Below are positions 1 to 6,526 of a stretch of DNA of 38,041 nt, piece by piece. The DNA comes from Betaproteobacteria bacterium HGW-Betaproteobacteria-6 (GTDB taxonomy: Bacteria; Pseudomonadota; Gammaproteobacteria; Burkholderiales; Rhodocyclaceae), in assembly GCA_002842145.1 (NCBI GenBank), contig PHCF01000058.1:1-38041 (forward strand). The letters run 5' to 3'. Each line of letters begins with the position of its first letter. The first letter of the stretch is position 1. Below the pieces are notes generated by a model, which did not search any database, was not told where the DNA came from, and saw only the letters and a program-made list of their open reading frames with translations. The position numbers and the translations under genes are program-made.

Positions 1-168
1 CTGACGTTTGACAGCAGCGGCAGCCTTACGCTTGCGTTCGGCGGTGGGCTTTTCGTAAAACTCACGGGCACGCAGCTCGGTCAGCAAACCAGTCTTTTCA
101 ACCGTGCGCTTGAAGCGGCGGATAGCAACTTCGAACGGCTCATTTTCCTTGACACGAATGTTCGGCAT
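1..168 (-). CDS. rpsU: 30S ribosomal protein bS21 (partial, C-terminus outside window)
   Basis: The 56 visible codons begin [20 protein letters not shown] and continue into a Lys/Arg/Ala-rich helix, which is diagnostic of bS21, a small-subunit protein of about 70 residues that binds near the 3' end of 16S rRNA and helps initiation. The last 15 or so residues lie beyond base 1. The ATG at 168 is preceded by a very strong GGGGGTGAT ribosome binding site. It is divergent from tsaD, the usual arrangement in beta- and gammaproteobacteria, where rpsU heads the rpsU-dnaG-rpoD group; that group would lie to the left of the window (inference). Confidence 0.96.
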   Translation of the reverse strand, partial: MPNIRVKENEPFEVAIRRFKRTVEKTGLLTELRAREFYEKPTAERKRKAAAAVKRQ

Positions 169-293
169 ATAAATCACCCCCTTCCGTTAGGCGCCTGCCG
201 GGTCAAGTAAAAGGCAGTGCGCGCAAATTTTGTTCCGCAGATTTTGCGGGTAGCCCAGCAGTATATGCGAGAAAACCATGTTGTTCCAAGTGT

Positions 294-299
294 TAAAAT
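294..299 (+). promoter_or_regulatory. Putative -10 box (TAAAAT) of tsaD
   Basis: TAAAAT sits 7 bases before the tsaD ATG, so transcription would begin at or next to the start codon and give a leaderless mRNA. No Shine-Dalgarno sequence is seen in the gap. No convincing -35 was found. The same geometry occurs ahead of dnaE. Confidence 0.45.
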
Positions 300-306
300 T
301 CGCGCC

Positions 307-1329
307 ATGCTAGTCCTTGGTATTGAATCCTCCTGCGACGAAACCGGTATCGCGCTCTACGACAGCGAAGCCGGCCTCTTGTCGCATGCCCTTCACTCGC
401 AGGTGGCGATGCACGCCGAGTACGGTGGTGTCGTTCCCGAACTGGCCTCGCGCGATCACATCCGGCGTGTCGTGCCGCTTTTGCGCGATACGCTGGCGCA
501 GGGCAATCGTTCGCTCGACGACGTCGATGCCGTGGCCTACACGCGCGGGCCGGGGCTGGCCGGGGCGCTGCTCGTGGGTTGTGCCTTCGCCGAAGCGCTG
601 GCGCTGGCCATCGACAAGCCGATCATTCCGGTGCATCACCTCGAAGGGCATTTGCTGTCGCCGCTGTTGTCGTCTACGCCGCCGACCTTTCCGTTCGTGG
701 CCTTGCTGGTCTCCGGCGGTCATACGCAATTGATGCGGGTGACCGGCGTCGGCGAGTACGAACTGCTGGGCGAAACGCTGGATGATGCGGCGGGCGAGGC
801 TTTCGACAAGAGTGCCAAGTTGCTCGGCCTGCCTTATCCGGGCGGGGCCTTGTTGTCGAAACTGGCTGAGTCCGGAACGCCGGGGGTTTATCAATTGCCG
901 CGACCGATGCTGCATTCAGGCGATCTGGATTTCAGCTTTTCGGGGTTGAAGACGGCTGTGTTGACGCTGGTGCGCGAGCACGCCGACGATATGAACGATA
1001 CGTTCAAGGCCGATGCGGCGCGGGCTTTTCAGGAGGCCATCGTCGAGGTGCTGGTCAAGAAGTCGCTGAAGGCGATGAAACTGACCGGCCTCAAGCACTT
1101 GGTGGTGGCTGGCGGCGTTGGCGCCAACAAGCAGTTGCGGGCAACGCTCGATGACGAGGCGCGGCGCAAGCGGTTTGGCGTTTTTTACCCGGAACTGGAG
1201 TTTTGTACCGACAACGGGGCGATGATCGCGCTGGCAGGCTGTCTGCGTCTGCAGGCCGGGACGCCGGCCAAGGTGGCGGGGAGTTTTGCCATTCAGCCGC
1301 GCTGGCCGTTGAGCGAATTGATGCGCTGA
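307..1329 (+). CDS. tsaD: tRNA N6-threonylcarbamoyladenosine transferase subunit TsaD
   Basis: 340 residues, the usual length. TsaD, with TsaB and TsaE, transfers the threonylcarbamoyl group to A37 of tRNAs that read ANN codons. The start [19 protein letters not shown] is the family's N-terminus, so the ATG at 307 is preferred over upstream in-frame codons that would add 30 unrelated residues. The metal-binding HHLEGH motif is at residues 110-115 (H111 and H115 match E. coli numbering), followed by an SGGHT nucleotide-binding loop and a conserved CTDNGAMIA segment near the end. It is divergent from rpsU and convergent with the 49-aa gene, whose stop is 7 bases away. The ASKHA fold is complete and nothing is missing. 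Confidence 0.97.
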   Translation: MLVLGIESSCDETGIALYDSEAGLLSHALHSQVAMHAEYGGVVPELASRDHIRRVVPLLRDTLAQGNRSLDDVDAVAYTRGPGLAGALLVGCAFAEALALAIDKPIIPVHHLEGHLLSPLLSSTPPTFPFVALLVSGGHTQLMRVTGVGEYELLGETLDDAAGEAFDKSAKLLGLPYPGGALLSKLAESGTPGVYQLPRPMLHSGDLDFSFSGLKTAVLTLVREHADDMNDTFKADAARAFQEAIVEVLVKKSLKAMKLTGLKHLVVAGGVGANKQLRATLDDEARRKRFGVFYPELEFCTDNGAMIALAGCLRLQAGTPAKVAGSFAIQPRWPLSELMR

Positions 1330-1336
1330 GCGGCCG

Positions 1337-1486
1337 TTACGGCGCAATATCGGGATTGCCGTCAGGCGGTGATTCGAAAATTGGCCAAATTTTCCAGTCG
1401 ACCGTAGCAACGCCCTTTTTCTTGTGTTTTTTCAGCTTCGGGCAGTCCTTGCACGGTGGCTGGTGCTTGCAGCATTTTTTGCCCAT
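1337..1486 (-). CDS. 49-aa Cys/Lys-rich small protein with repeat-derived C-terminus
   Basis: This ORF is too short for most gene callers but has a near-ideal GGAGG site 5 bases before its ATG. Its first 24 residues, beginning MGKKCCKHQPPCKDCPKLKK, carry a CC-x5-C-x2-C pattern (C5, C6, C12, C15) in a strongly basic context, suggestive of metal or nucleic-acid binding. The start lies 12 bases after the cupin stop, so it is probably the last gene of the tpx-cupin cluster. Residues 26-38, roughly VATVDWKIWPIFE, are encoded by copy 1 of the 39-bp dispersed repeat, so the original C-terminus seems to have been replaced. I believe similar small CC/CxxCP proteins exist in proteobacteria but assign no function. 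Confidence 0.7.
   Translation of the reverse strand: MGKKCCKHQPPCKDCPKLKKHKKKGVATVDWKIWPIFESPPDGNPDIAP
1373..1411 (-). repeat. 39-bp dispersed repeat, copy 1
   Basis: On the minus strand it begins GTTGCTACGGTCGACTGG and ends with an AT-rich half around GGCCAA. It lies inside the coding sequence of the 49-aa protein and is translated in frame. It diverges from the other copies mostly in the A-rich half. Confidence 0.85.
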
Positions 1487-1498
1487 GGCGGCCTCCGC

Positions 1499-1777
1499 TC
1501 AGTTCCGTCGTGCCACCCAATAGGTGGCGCCAATGTTGCCGTAGCGTTCGGCATGTGCGACGTCGCGGGCCAGCTCAAAACTGTCGCCGACCTTGAGATG
1601 CCGTGTGTCGTCACCGACGGTCAGCCACATTTCGCCGCGCACGACCCGGGCCTTTACGGCGAACGGGTGAGTGTGCGCATCGAGCACGGCGTCGGCCGGC
1701 CAGCTACGTTCAAGCACCTCGTCGAATCCTTCGGCGAGGGCTTGGGCCTGGAATTCAGCGAAGGTGCCCGAGGCCAT
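1499..1777 (-). CDS. Small cupin-domain protein
   Basis: A single-domain cupin of 92 residues. The middle reads AHTHPFAVKARVVRGEMWLT, matching cupin motif 1 (two histidines, then a Gly-containing turn), followed by GDSFELARDVAHAERYG for motif 2 with a third histidine. This suggests a metal-binding beta-barrel; no enzyme activity can be assigned. It starts 8 bases after the tpx stop and is followed 12 bases later by the 49-aa Cys-rich gene, so the three are probably co-transcribed. Next to a peroxidase, a role in stress response or small-molecule sensing is possible but is only inference. Confidence 0.85.
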   Translation of the reverse strand: MASGTFAEFQAQALAEGFDEVLERSWPADAVLDAHTHPFAVKARVVRGEMWLTVGDDTRHLKVGDSFELARDVAHAERYGNIGATYWVARRN

Positions 1778-1785
1778 GTTTCAAC

Positions 1786-2286
1786 TCAGAGGGCAGCCAG
1801 CGCTGCGGCGTAATCGGGTTCGTTCTTGATTTCGCTGACCAGTTCGCTGTGGATGACCTTGTCGTTTTCATCAAGGACGACAACGGCGCGGGCGGTCAGC
1901 CCGGCAAGCGGGCCGCTGGTGATGGCGACGCCGTAGGCTTCTACGAATTCGCGGCCGCGCAGGGTGGACAGCGTGACGACATTGTCTAGACCTTCAGCGC
2001 CGCAAAAGCGGGCCTGGGCAAAGGGCAGGTCGGCCGAGATGCAGAGCACGATGGTGTTGGGCAGTGCGTTGGCCTTGGCGTTGAACTGGCGGACGGACAT
2101 CGCGCAGGTCGGCGTGTCGATGCTCGGGAAAATGTTGAGGATCTTGCGTTTGCCGGCGAAGCTGGCGAGGGTGACGTCGGAGAGATCCTTGGCGACCAGC
2201 GAGAAGGCCGGGGCGGTATCGTCCTTCTGCGGGAATTGGCCGGCGATGGTGATGGCGTTGCCGCCGAGGGTGACGCTCTGGGTCAT
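1786..2286 (-). CDS. tpx: Thiol peroxidase (atypical 2-Cys peroxiredoxin)
   Basis: 166 residues, the family length. Tpx reduces H2O2 and alkyl hydroperoxides using thioredoxin. The peroxidatic cysteine is C61 in [17 protein letters not shown] and the resolving cysteine is C95 in [12 protein letters not shown], the same positions as in E. coli Tpx. The ATG at 2286 is chosen because [10 protein letters not shown] is the family start and AAGGAAAA lies just upstream; an in-frame codon at 2319 would add 11 atypical residues. The leader contains a small GCCCC/GGGGC stem (2313-2330). A 30-aa ORF lies upstream, and the cupin and Cys-rich genes lie downstream on the same strand. Confidence 0.97.
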   Translation of the reverse strand: MTQSVTLGGNAITIAGQFPQKDDTAPAFSLVAKDLSDVTLASFAGKRKILNIFPSIDTPTCAMSVRQFNAKANALPNTIVLCISADLPFAQARFCGAEGLDNVVTLSTLRGREFVEAYGVAITSGPLAGLTARAVVVLDENDKVIHSELVSEIKNEPDYAAALAAL

Positions 2287-2350
2287 GGTTTTCCTTGAAG
2301 TTGAGTTGGGAGGCCCCATTCGACGGGGGCGCTCCGTTTTGGTTCATTGC

Positions 2351-2443
2351 TCAGAAGTTGTCGGGCAGGGTTGCCAGGATGTCGACGCACGCTTTCCAGG
2401 CTGAGAGTTCGTCGAACCAGCGATCAATGAAATTCGAAATCAT
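2351..2443 (-). CDS. 30-aa small ORF ahead of tpx
   Basis: An ORF that begins MISNFIDRWFDELSAWKACV and continues for another ten residues to a TGA. It has a consensus AGGAGG six bases before the ATG, better than that of tpx itself. The peptide looks like an amphipathic helix with several Trp/Phe and acidic residues and a single Cys. It lies 64 bases upstream of the tpx start on the same strand and downstream of the likely promoter region. It could be a real microprotein or a translated leader that affects tpx expression. I recognise no family. Confidence 0.5.
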   Translation of the reverse strand: MISNFIDRWFDELSAWKACVDILATLPDNF

Positions 2444-2515
2444 GGCGGCCTCCTGAAGTGGTCCGGGTCGTGATGACCTGATGGCCTCAGTGTAGGCAGC
2501 GCTGGCTTATTGATC

Positions 2516-2525
2516 CAATCGATTG
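2516..2525. promoter_or_regulatory. CAATCGATTG palindrome ahead of the tpx cluster
   Basis: A perfect 10-bp palindrome. On the minus strand it is followed by sequence resembling a promoter (TTGGAT, 18 bases, TACACT) that would drive the 30-aa ORF and tpx. The same palindrome with similar flanks occurs at 4546-4555 upstream of the ZIP transporter, so it may be a shared operator. The regulator is unknown. Confidence 0.35.
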
Positions 2526-2563
2526 ATTGAATGTGGTGGATTGGAATTGCCTATCGCGCCGAC

Positions 2564-2589
2564 AAGAAAAACGCCGGCGAACCGGCGTT
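2564..2589 (-). terminator. Rho-independent terminator of plsY
   Basis: On the minus strand an 8-bp perfect stem (AACGCCGG / CCGGCGTT) with a TTCG tetraloop is followed at once by TTTCTT. It lies 18 bases past the plsY stop and insulates the tpx cluster from plsY transcription. Confidence 0.85.
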
Positions 2590-2607
2590 ATCGTGGCGCG
2601 GCTTGCC

Positions 2608-3216
2608 TCAAGCCTTTTTCTTGCTGCCGATCTTCGATTCCTGGCCGGCCAGCAGGCGCTGGATGTTTTGCCAATGCTTGCCAATCAGGGCCATGGCGAT
2701 GATGCCGACGACGATGGTCTGGCCGTTGCCGCCGTGCATCAGCCCGGAAAAGACCGGGGCCAGGCCGGCGGCGACGACGGCAGCGAGTGAGGAATAACGG
2801 ACGGCGTAGGCGATGAGCAGCCAGGTGCCGGCGACGGCCAGGCCGAGTAGCGGGTCGAGGGCAATGAGAACGCCGGCGGCGGTGGCGACGCCCTTGCCTC
2901 CCTTGAACTTGAGGAAAATAGGGTAGAGATGGCCGAGGAAAACGGCGAGCCCGACGAGGCCGATGACGGTGCTGGAAAAGCCCATCTGCTGCGCGATGAA
3001 GACGGCGGCCCAGCCCTTGAGCGCATCGCCGATCAGCGTCAATAACGCGGCCTTTTTGTTGCCGCTGCGCAGGACGTTGGTGGCGCCCGGATTGCCCGAA
3101 CCGTAGCTGCGCGGGTCGGCCAGTCCGAACAGCTTCGACGAAATCATCGCGAAGGGAACTGAGCCGAGCAGGTAGGCGGCGAGCAGGGCCAGAAGCGGAG
3201 CAAGGGCGTTTTGCAT
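2608..3216 (-). CDS. plsY: Glycerol-3-phosphate acyltransferase PlsY
   Basis: 202 residues. PlsY is an inner-membrane enzyme that transfers the acyl group from acyl-phosphate to glycerol-3-phosphate, the first step of phospholipid synthesis, and works after PlsX. The protein is very hydrophobic with about five membrane segments. It carries the family motifs SGNPGATNVLR near residues 38-48 and FKGGKGVATAAG near residues 100-111. The ATG at 3216 (MQNALAPLLALLAAYLLGS) is used because the upstream in-frame extension is not membrane-like. It is divergent from folB with a short shared promoter region and ends in a strong terminator. The gene looks intact. Confidence 0.95.
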   Translation of the reverse strand: MQNALAPLLALLAAYLLGSVPFAMISSKLFGLADPRSYGSGNPGATNVLRSGNKKAALLTLIGDALKGWAAVFIAQQMGFSSTVIGLVGLAVFLGHLYPIFLKFKGGKGVATAAGVLIALDPLLGLAVAGTWLLIAYAVRYSSLAAVVAAGLAPVFSGLMHGGNGQTIVVGIIAMALIGKHWQNIQRLLAGQESKIGSKKKA

Positions 3217-3237
3217 GGTTGGAGTCGGTCGCTGGGG

Positions 3238-3257
3238 TACAATCGCGGCGGATTTTA
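3238..3257. promoter_or_regulatory. Face-to-face -10 boxes of folB and plsY
   Basis: TACAAT at 3238-3243 on the plus strand would start folB transcripts near 3250. TAAAAT on the minus strand, covering 3257-3252, would start plsY transcripts near 3245. The two putative start regions overlap, so the two promoters may interfere. No good -35 is seen for either. Confidence 0.35.
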
Positions 3258-3271
3258 CACCCGACCGCCAA

Positions 3272-3508
3272 ATGGACATTATTTTCCTCGACGAACTGCG
3301 CGATACGGTGGATTACGCTGTGGTCGTTGACCGGTTGCGTGCCGACCTGGCTGCCGTGCATTTCAACCTGATCGAGGCGTTGGCCGAGCACGTGGCGAGC
3401 TACGTGCTGGAGACCTTTGCCGTGCACTGGGTGCGTGTCTCCGTCGCCAAGCTCGGCATGATGCCGGGCGTCAAGCGCGTCGGCGTTATTATCGAACGCT
3501 CGCTCTAA
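3272..3508 (+). CDS. folB: Dihydroneopterin aldolase FolB, internally deleted
   Basis: FolB cleaves 7,8-dihydroneopterin to 6-hydroxymethyl-dihydropterin and glycolaldehyde in folate synthesis. Family members are about 115-122 residues, but this ORF has 78. The first nine residues (MDIIFLDEL) are the normal N-terminal strand, and the text then jumps to RDTVDYAVVVDRL, which belongs near residue 50. The remainder, LIEALAEHVASYVLETF to VGVIIERSL, is a normal C-terminal half with the conserved SVAKLGMMPG lysine. About 40 residues, including the region of the catalytic glutamate (GVYxWE in the family), are therefore missing in frame. The identity is clear, but activity is doubtful. Either the deletion is real and another aldolase serves folate synthesis, or this is an assembly fault. 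Confidence 0.85.
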   Translation: MDIIFLDELRDTVDYAVVVDRLRADLAAVHFNLIEALAEHVASYVLETFAVHWVRVSVAKLGMMPGVKRVGVIIERSL

Positions 3509-3528
3509 GCGCCTGGTTGGCCTCGCTT

Positions 3529-3564
3529 CGCCCCTCACCCGAGGGCGAGGGGCGTTTCAATTTT
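3529..3564 (+). terminator. Terminator after folB
   Basis: An 8-bp stem CGCCCCTC / GAGGGGCG with a 10-base loop is followed by TTTCAATTTT. The T-rich tail is the edge of repeat copy 6, so the dispersed repeat supplies part of the terminator. Confidence 0.6.
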
Positions 3565-3593
3565 GGCCGTTTTTCCCGGTTGACCGTGGGAGC
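3555..3593 (-). repeat. 39-bp dispersed repeat, copy 6
   Basis: On the minus strand it contains CCACGGTCAACCGGG, then AAAAACGGCC and AAAATTGAAA. It lies between the convergent folB and ZIP genes, 23 bases past the ZIP stop and in ZIP orientation. The first six bases are diverged from the consensus. Confidence 0.8.
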
Positions 3594-3616
3594 CGCCGTC
3601 CCCGACTAAATCCGGC

Positions 3617-4492
3617 TCAAAAAGCTGCCGCGAGCACCGTCATCACGGCAAAGCCCGTAGCCAGACCTGCCGTTCCGGCACCCACCCGGCCCGGCCTGTG
3701 CGAGGCCGGAATCATTTCGTGGCTGACCACCCAGAGCATCGCCCCGGCCGCTACGGCGAGTGCCATCGGCAAGGCGGCGCCGGCCAGTGTGCTGGCGATT
3801 ACGCCGAACAAGCCGCCCACCGGTTCGACCAGCCCGGTGCCCAGCGCGATCAAGGCGGCCCGCCACGGCGAGGCCCCGAGCGCCACCATGGCGCTGGCGA
3901 CGATCCAGCCCTCCGGGATGTTCTGCAAGGCGATGCCGAGACTCATGCCGTGGTCGGCGCCCGCCGCCGCGGCGACGCCCACCGCCAAGCCTTCCGGCAC
4001 GTTGTGGATGGCGATGGCGGCGACGACGAGGGCGACGTTGGGCCGCATGCCGCTGCTTTCGACTTCTTCGACATGCTCGTGCGGAAAGCGGCGATCGAGC
4101 ATCTGCATGGCGGCGACGCCGGCCAGCAAGGCTGCTGCGGTGACGAGGCCGAGCGACCACGCGGCGCTGCTGGCCATTACCGTCTGCACGGCCGGGACGA
4201 GAAGCGAGAAGAGGCTGGCGGCGAGCATCATGCCGCCGGCCAGGCCGAGCATCGGGGCCATCAGGCGCTCCGACGGACGGCGGAGCAGGAGTACGGGAAT
4301 GGCGCCAAGACCGGTCGCCGCACCCGCTAGCAGACTGGCTTGGAGACCTTGGGCGGCCATCGGGTGGGCAGCCAGCCAGTGGATCGCCTGCTCGATGCCG
4401 AAGACGACGGCGACAACGGCCATCGCGATGCCGATCCAGAGGTGGCGGCGGGCGGTCGGCCGGGCGTAGTGCTGGATAACGAGTTGGGTCAT
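3617..4492 (-). CDS. ZIP-family divalent metal transporter
   Basis: 291 residues and polytopic. ZIP proteins move Zn2+, Fe2+ or Mn2+ into the cytoplasm. The two metal-site helices are visible as IAIHNVPEGLAVGV and ALQNIPEGWIVA, and a third conserved histidine motif, SHEMIPASH, lies near the C-terminus. A short histidine/acid-rich loop (HEHVEEVE) lies between the membrane segments. The HNVPEG/NIPEG pattern resembles the GufA/ZupT branch, but the exact metal cannot be read from sequence. The ATG at 4492 has a GGAGCG site. It stands alone after ybaK with its own upstream region, which carries the CAATCGATTG palindrome. Confidence 0.9.
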   Translation of the reverse strand: MTQLVIQHYARPTARRHLWIGIAMAVVAVVFGIEQAIHWLAAHPMAAQGLQASLLAGAATGLGAIPVLLLRRPSERLMAPMLGLAGGMMLAASLFSLLVPAVQTVMASSAAWSLGLVTAAALLAGVAAMQMLDRRFPHEHVEEVESSGMRPNVALVVAAIAIHNVPEGLAVGVAAAAGADHGMSLGIALQNIPEGWIVASAMVALGASPWRAALIALGTGLVEPVGGLFGVIASTLAGAALPMALAVAAGAMLWVVSHEMIPASHRPGRVGAGTAGLATGFAVMTVLAAAF

Positions 4493-4545
4493 GGTGGCGC
4501 TCCGTTGTCTTGAGCGTCACTTTACGGACTGCAGTCCTATAGTGC

Positions 4546-4555
4546 CAATCGATTG
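4546..4555. promoter_or_regulatory. CAATCGATTG palindrome ahead of the ZIP gene
   Basis: The second copy of the palindrome at 2516-2525. Read on the minus strand, the match extends on both sides (CATT-x-AA-x-x before it; G and scattered bases after it), giving roughly 27 identities over 40 positions by eye. It lies 54 bases upstream of the ZIP start. It may be a binding site for a common regulator of tpx and metal uptake (inference). Confidence 0.35.
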
Positions 4556-4583
4556 CTTAAATGCTGTCGATTGTTGTTGGCAA

Positions 4584-5075
4584 TCATCCCTTGAGTGCAG
4601 CCTCGACCACTTTCGGGTGCAGGGCGCGCAGGATGTCGTGCGGATGGATGCCGACCAGAAAGCCGCGCCGGCCGCCGTTGATGTAGATGAGCGGCAGGTC
4701 GAGGATGGTTTTTTCGATATGCACGGGCATTGCCTTCTTGGTGCCGAACGGGCTGGTGCCGCCGACCAGGAAGCCGGTGTGGCGGTTGGCCACCTCCGGC
4801 TTGCACGGCTCGACCTTCTTGCAATTGATCTGGCGCGCCAGATCCTTGGTCGACACCTTGCAGTCGCCGTGCATGAGCACGATGAGTGGCTTGGCGTTCT
4901 CGTCCTCGAAAACCAGGGTTTTGACGACGGCGTGTTCATCGACGTTGAGTTCGCGCGCCGACACCTTGGTGCCGCCGTGTTCCTCGTAGTCGTAGAGATG
5001 GGTTGAAAAAGCCACCTTGTTCGCCTTGAGGAACTTGGTGGCCTGGGTTTCGGGGGCGTGTTCGGTTTTGCTCAT
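4584..5075 (-). CDS. ybaK: Cys-tRNA(Pro)/Cys-tRNA(Cys) deacylase YbaK
   Basis: 163 residues. YbaK/EbsC hydrolyses cysteine mis-attached to tRNA(Pro). Family features are the lysine in VVKTLVFED (K52), the GGTSPFGTKK loop and the GRRGFLVGIHPHDI segment near the end. The ATG at 5075 (MSKTEHAPET) is preferred, because the upstream in-frame extension to 5111 would overlap xerD and is unlike the family. The start is 10 bases from the xerD stop on the same strand, so it is probably in the same transcript as ogt-xerD. No strong ribosome binding site is visible. Confidence 0.93.
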   Translation of the reverse strand: MSKTEHAPETQATKFLKANKVAFSTHLYDYEEHGGTKVSARELNVDEHAVVKTLVFEDENAKPLIVLMHGDCKVSTKDLARQINCKKVEPCKPEVANRHTGFLVGGTSPFGTKKAMPVHIEKTILDLPLIYINGGRRGFLVGIHPHDILRALHPKVVEAALKG

Positions 5076-5085
5076 GGCTGAAATT

Positions 5086-6006
5086 TTAACCGCGTGGATG
5101 ATGCACTGCATGTAGCGTCTTCAGCCGTTCGCGGGCGACATGGGTGTAAATCTGCGTCGTCGAAATGTCGGCGTGGCCGAGCAGCAGTTGCACGACGCGC
5201 AGGTCGGCGCCGTGGTTGAGCAGGTGGGTGGCGAAGGCGTGGCGCAGGACGTGCGGAGAGAGTTTTTCCGGGGCAATCCCGGCAATCAGGGCGTAGCGCT
5301 TGATGAGTTGCCAGAAGGCCTGGCGGGTCATGGCGCCGCCGCGTGCGGTGACGAACAGGTCGTCGCTTTGCTGGCCGTTGAGGATGTTCGGCCGGGCCTC
5401 GTCGAGGTAGCGCTGAATCCACTCGATGGCCAACTGGCCGAGCGGCACCAGCCTTTCCTTGCTGCCCTTGCCGAGCGCACGCAAGACGCCGTCGGCGAGG
5501 CTGACTTCGTGCAGGCGGAGGCCGACCAACTCGGAGACGCGAAGTCCCGTGGCGTAGATCGTTTCGAGCATGGCGCGGTCGCGCAGCCCGAGTAAGCTGT
5601 CGAGATCGGGCGCGGCAAGCAGGGCTTCGACCTGTTTTTCCGACATGACCTTGGGCAGGCGTGACGGACGGTTCGGGTTGGCCAGCTTGAGCGTCGGGTC
5701 GGCGACAATGCGGCCGCGGCCGAGCTGCCAGCGGTAGAAGCGGCGCAAGGTCGACAGGTAGCGGGCTTGCGAACTGGCGCGGGTCTGCCTTGAGAGGTCG
5801 GCGATGAAGCGGGTCAGCGTCGTTTCGCGCAGGTCGAGCAGCGGCTCGTCGGCATTGTTGGCCAGCCAGCCGGCGAGGCGGCCGAGGTCGGAGCGATAGC
5901 TGTCGAGCGTCGCCCTGGCCAGGCCGTCTTCCAGCCACAGGGCGTCGCAGAAATTGTCGACCTCGGCGAGGTCAGCCGTGTTTGCTGGCAGGTTTGCCGG
6001 ATTCAT
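5086..6006 (-). CDS. xerD: Tyrosine site-specific recombinase XerD
   Basis: 306 residues. XerD, with XerC and FtsK, resolves chromosome dimers at dif. All catalytic residues are present with the same spacing as E. coli XerD (offset +8): R156 in ATGLRVSEL, K180 in ALGKGSKER, H252 and R255 in SPHVLRHAF, H278 in LLGHADI and the nucleophile Y287 in QIYTHV. The N-terminal SAM-like core-binding domain begins at FCDALWLEDGLARATLDSY. The start at 6006 overlaps the end of ogt by 35 bases, suggesting translational coupling. The next gene, ybaK, starts 10 bases on. XerD is favoured over XerC by these N-terminal and active-site sequences. Confidence 0.95.
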   Translation of the reverse strand: MNPANLPANTADLAEVDNFCDALWLEDGLARATLDSYRSDLGRLAGWLANNADEPLLDLRETTLTRFIADLSRQTRASSQARYLSTLRRFYRWQLGRGRIVADPTLKLANPNRPSRLPKVMSEKQVEALLAAPDLDSLLGLRDRAMLETIYATGLRVSELVGLRLHEVSLADGVLRALGKGSKERLVPLGQLAIEWIQRYLDEARPNILNGQQSDDLFVTARGGAMTRQAFWQLIKRYALIAGIAPEKLSPHVLRHAFATHLLNHGADLRVVQLLLGHADISTTQIYTHVARERLKTLHAVHHPRG

Positions 6007-6472
6007 GCTTCAGCAGCCAGCGTTTCACGTCAAGCAGGAAACCGCCGCGTTCGCGGGCAAAACCGCCTAGTCCGCCACCGGTGGCGACGACGCGATGACA
6101 CGGCACGACGAGCGGGTAGGGATTGGAGCCGCAGGCCTGGCCGACGGCGCGCGGCGCGTTTTTGAGGTTTTTTGCCAGTTGACCGTAGGTGTCGGTCCGG
6201 CCGCTCGGAATGGCCGAAATCTGTTCCCACACCCGGCGCTGGAAAGCGGTGCCGGCCGGGCGCAGGGGCAGGCCGAAGGCGAAATCCGGGTCGGCCAGAT
6301 AGGCCTTGAGCTGGCGCACGGCTTCGGCGGCGAGCGGGGTGCCGGCGGGGATTTCCGGACGGGGTTCGAGGAAATCGATGCCGGTGATTTCATCGTTGTC
6401 GCACTGCACCCCGAGACAGAAGCCGGGGGCGGCGACAACGGCCTGGTAAGTCTGGTTGGCTCGGGCTTTCAT
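5972..6472 (-). CDS. ogt: Methylated-DNA--protein-cysteine methyltransferase
   Basis: 166 residues. It is a suicide repair enzyme that moves the alkyl group from O6-alkylguanine (or O4-alkylthymine) to its own cysteine. The acceptor is C125 in PYPLVVPCHRVVATGGGLGG. The DNA-binding helix-turn-helix reads FQRRVWEQISAIPSGRTDTY before it, and GGFLLDVKRWLLKHE closes the domain. The short N-terminal domain and the absence of an AraC-type domain point to Ogt rather than Ada. A GGAGG site lies 4 bases before the ATG. It heads the ogt-xerD-ybaK set and overlaps xerD. Repeat copy 2 lies just upstream. Confidence 0.94.
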   Translation of the reverse strand: MKARANQTYQAVVAAPGFCLGVQCDNDEITGIDFLEPRPEIPAGTPLAAEAVRQLKAYLADPDFAFGLPLRPAGTAFQRRVWEQISAIPSGRTDTYGQLAKNLKNAPRAVGQACGSNPYPLVVPCHRVVATGGGLGGFARERGGFLLDVKRWLLKHESGKPASKHG

Positions 6473-6487
6473 GACGCCTCCGTGGTC

Positions 6488-6526
6488 GTTGCTACGGTCG
6501 ACCGGAAAAAATGGCCAAAATTCAAA
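6488..6526 (+). repeat. 39-bp dispersed repeat, copy 2
   Basis: Closest to the consensus: GTTGCTACGGTCGACCGG, then AAAAAATGGCC and AAAATTCAAA. It fills the gap between ogt and gcdH. Its right end overlaps the gcdH stop codon (TGA on the minus strand at 6524-6522), so the repeat supplies the end of that gene. Confidence 0.9.

Noticed and set aside
3215-3271. Upstream start to recover the missing part of folB
   Set aside because: The upstream in-frame sequence does not resemble the missing FolB segment, which belongs after residue 9, not before residue 1.
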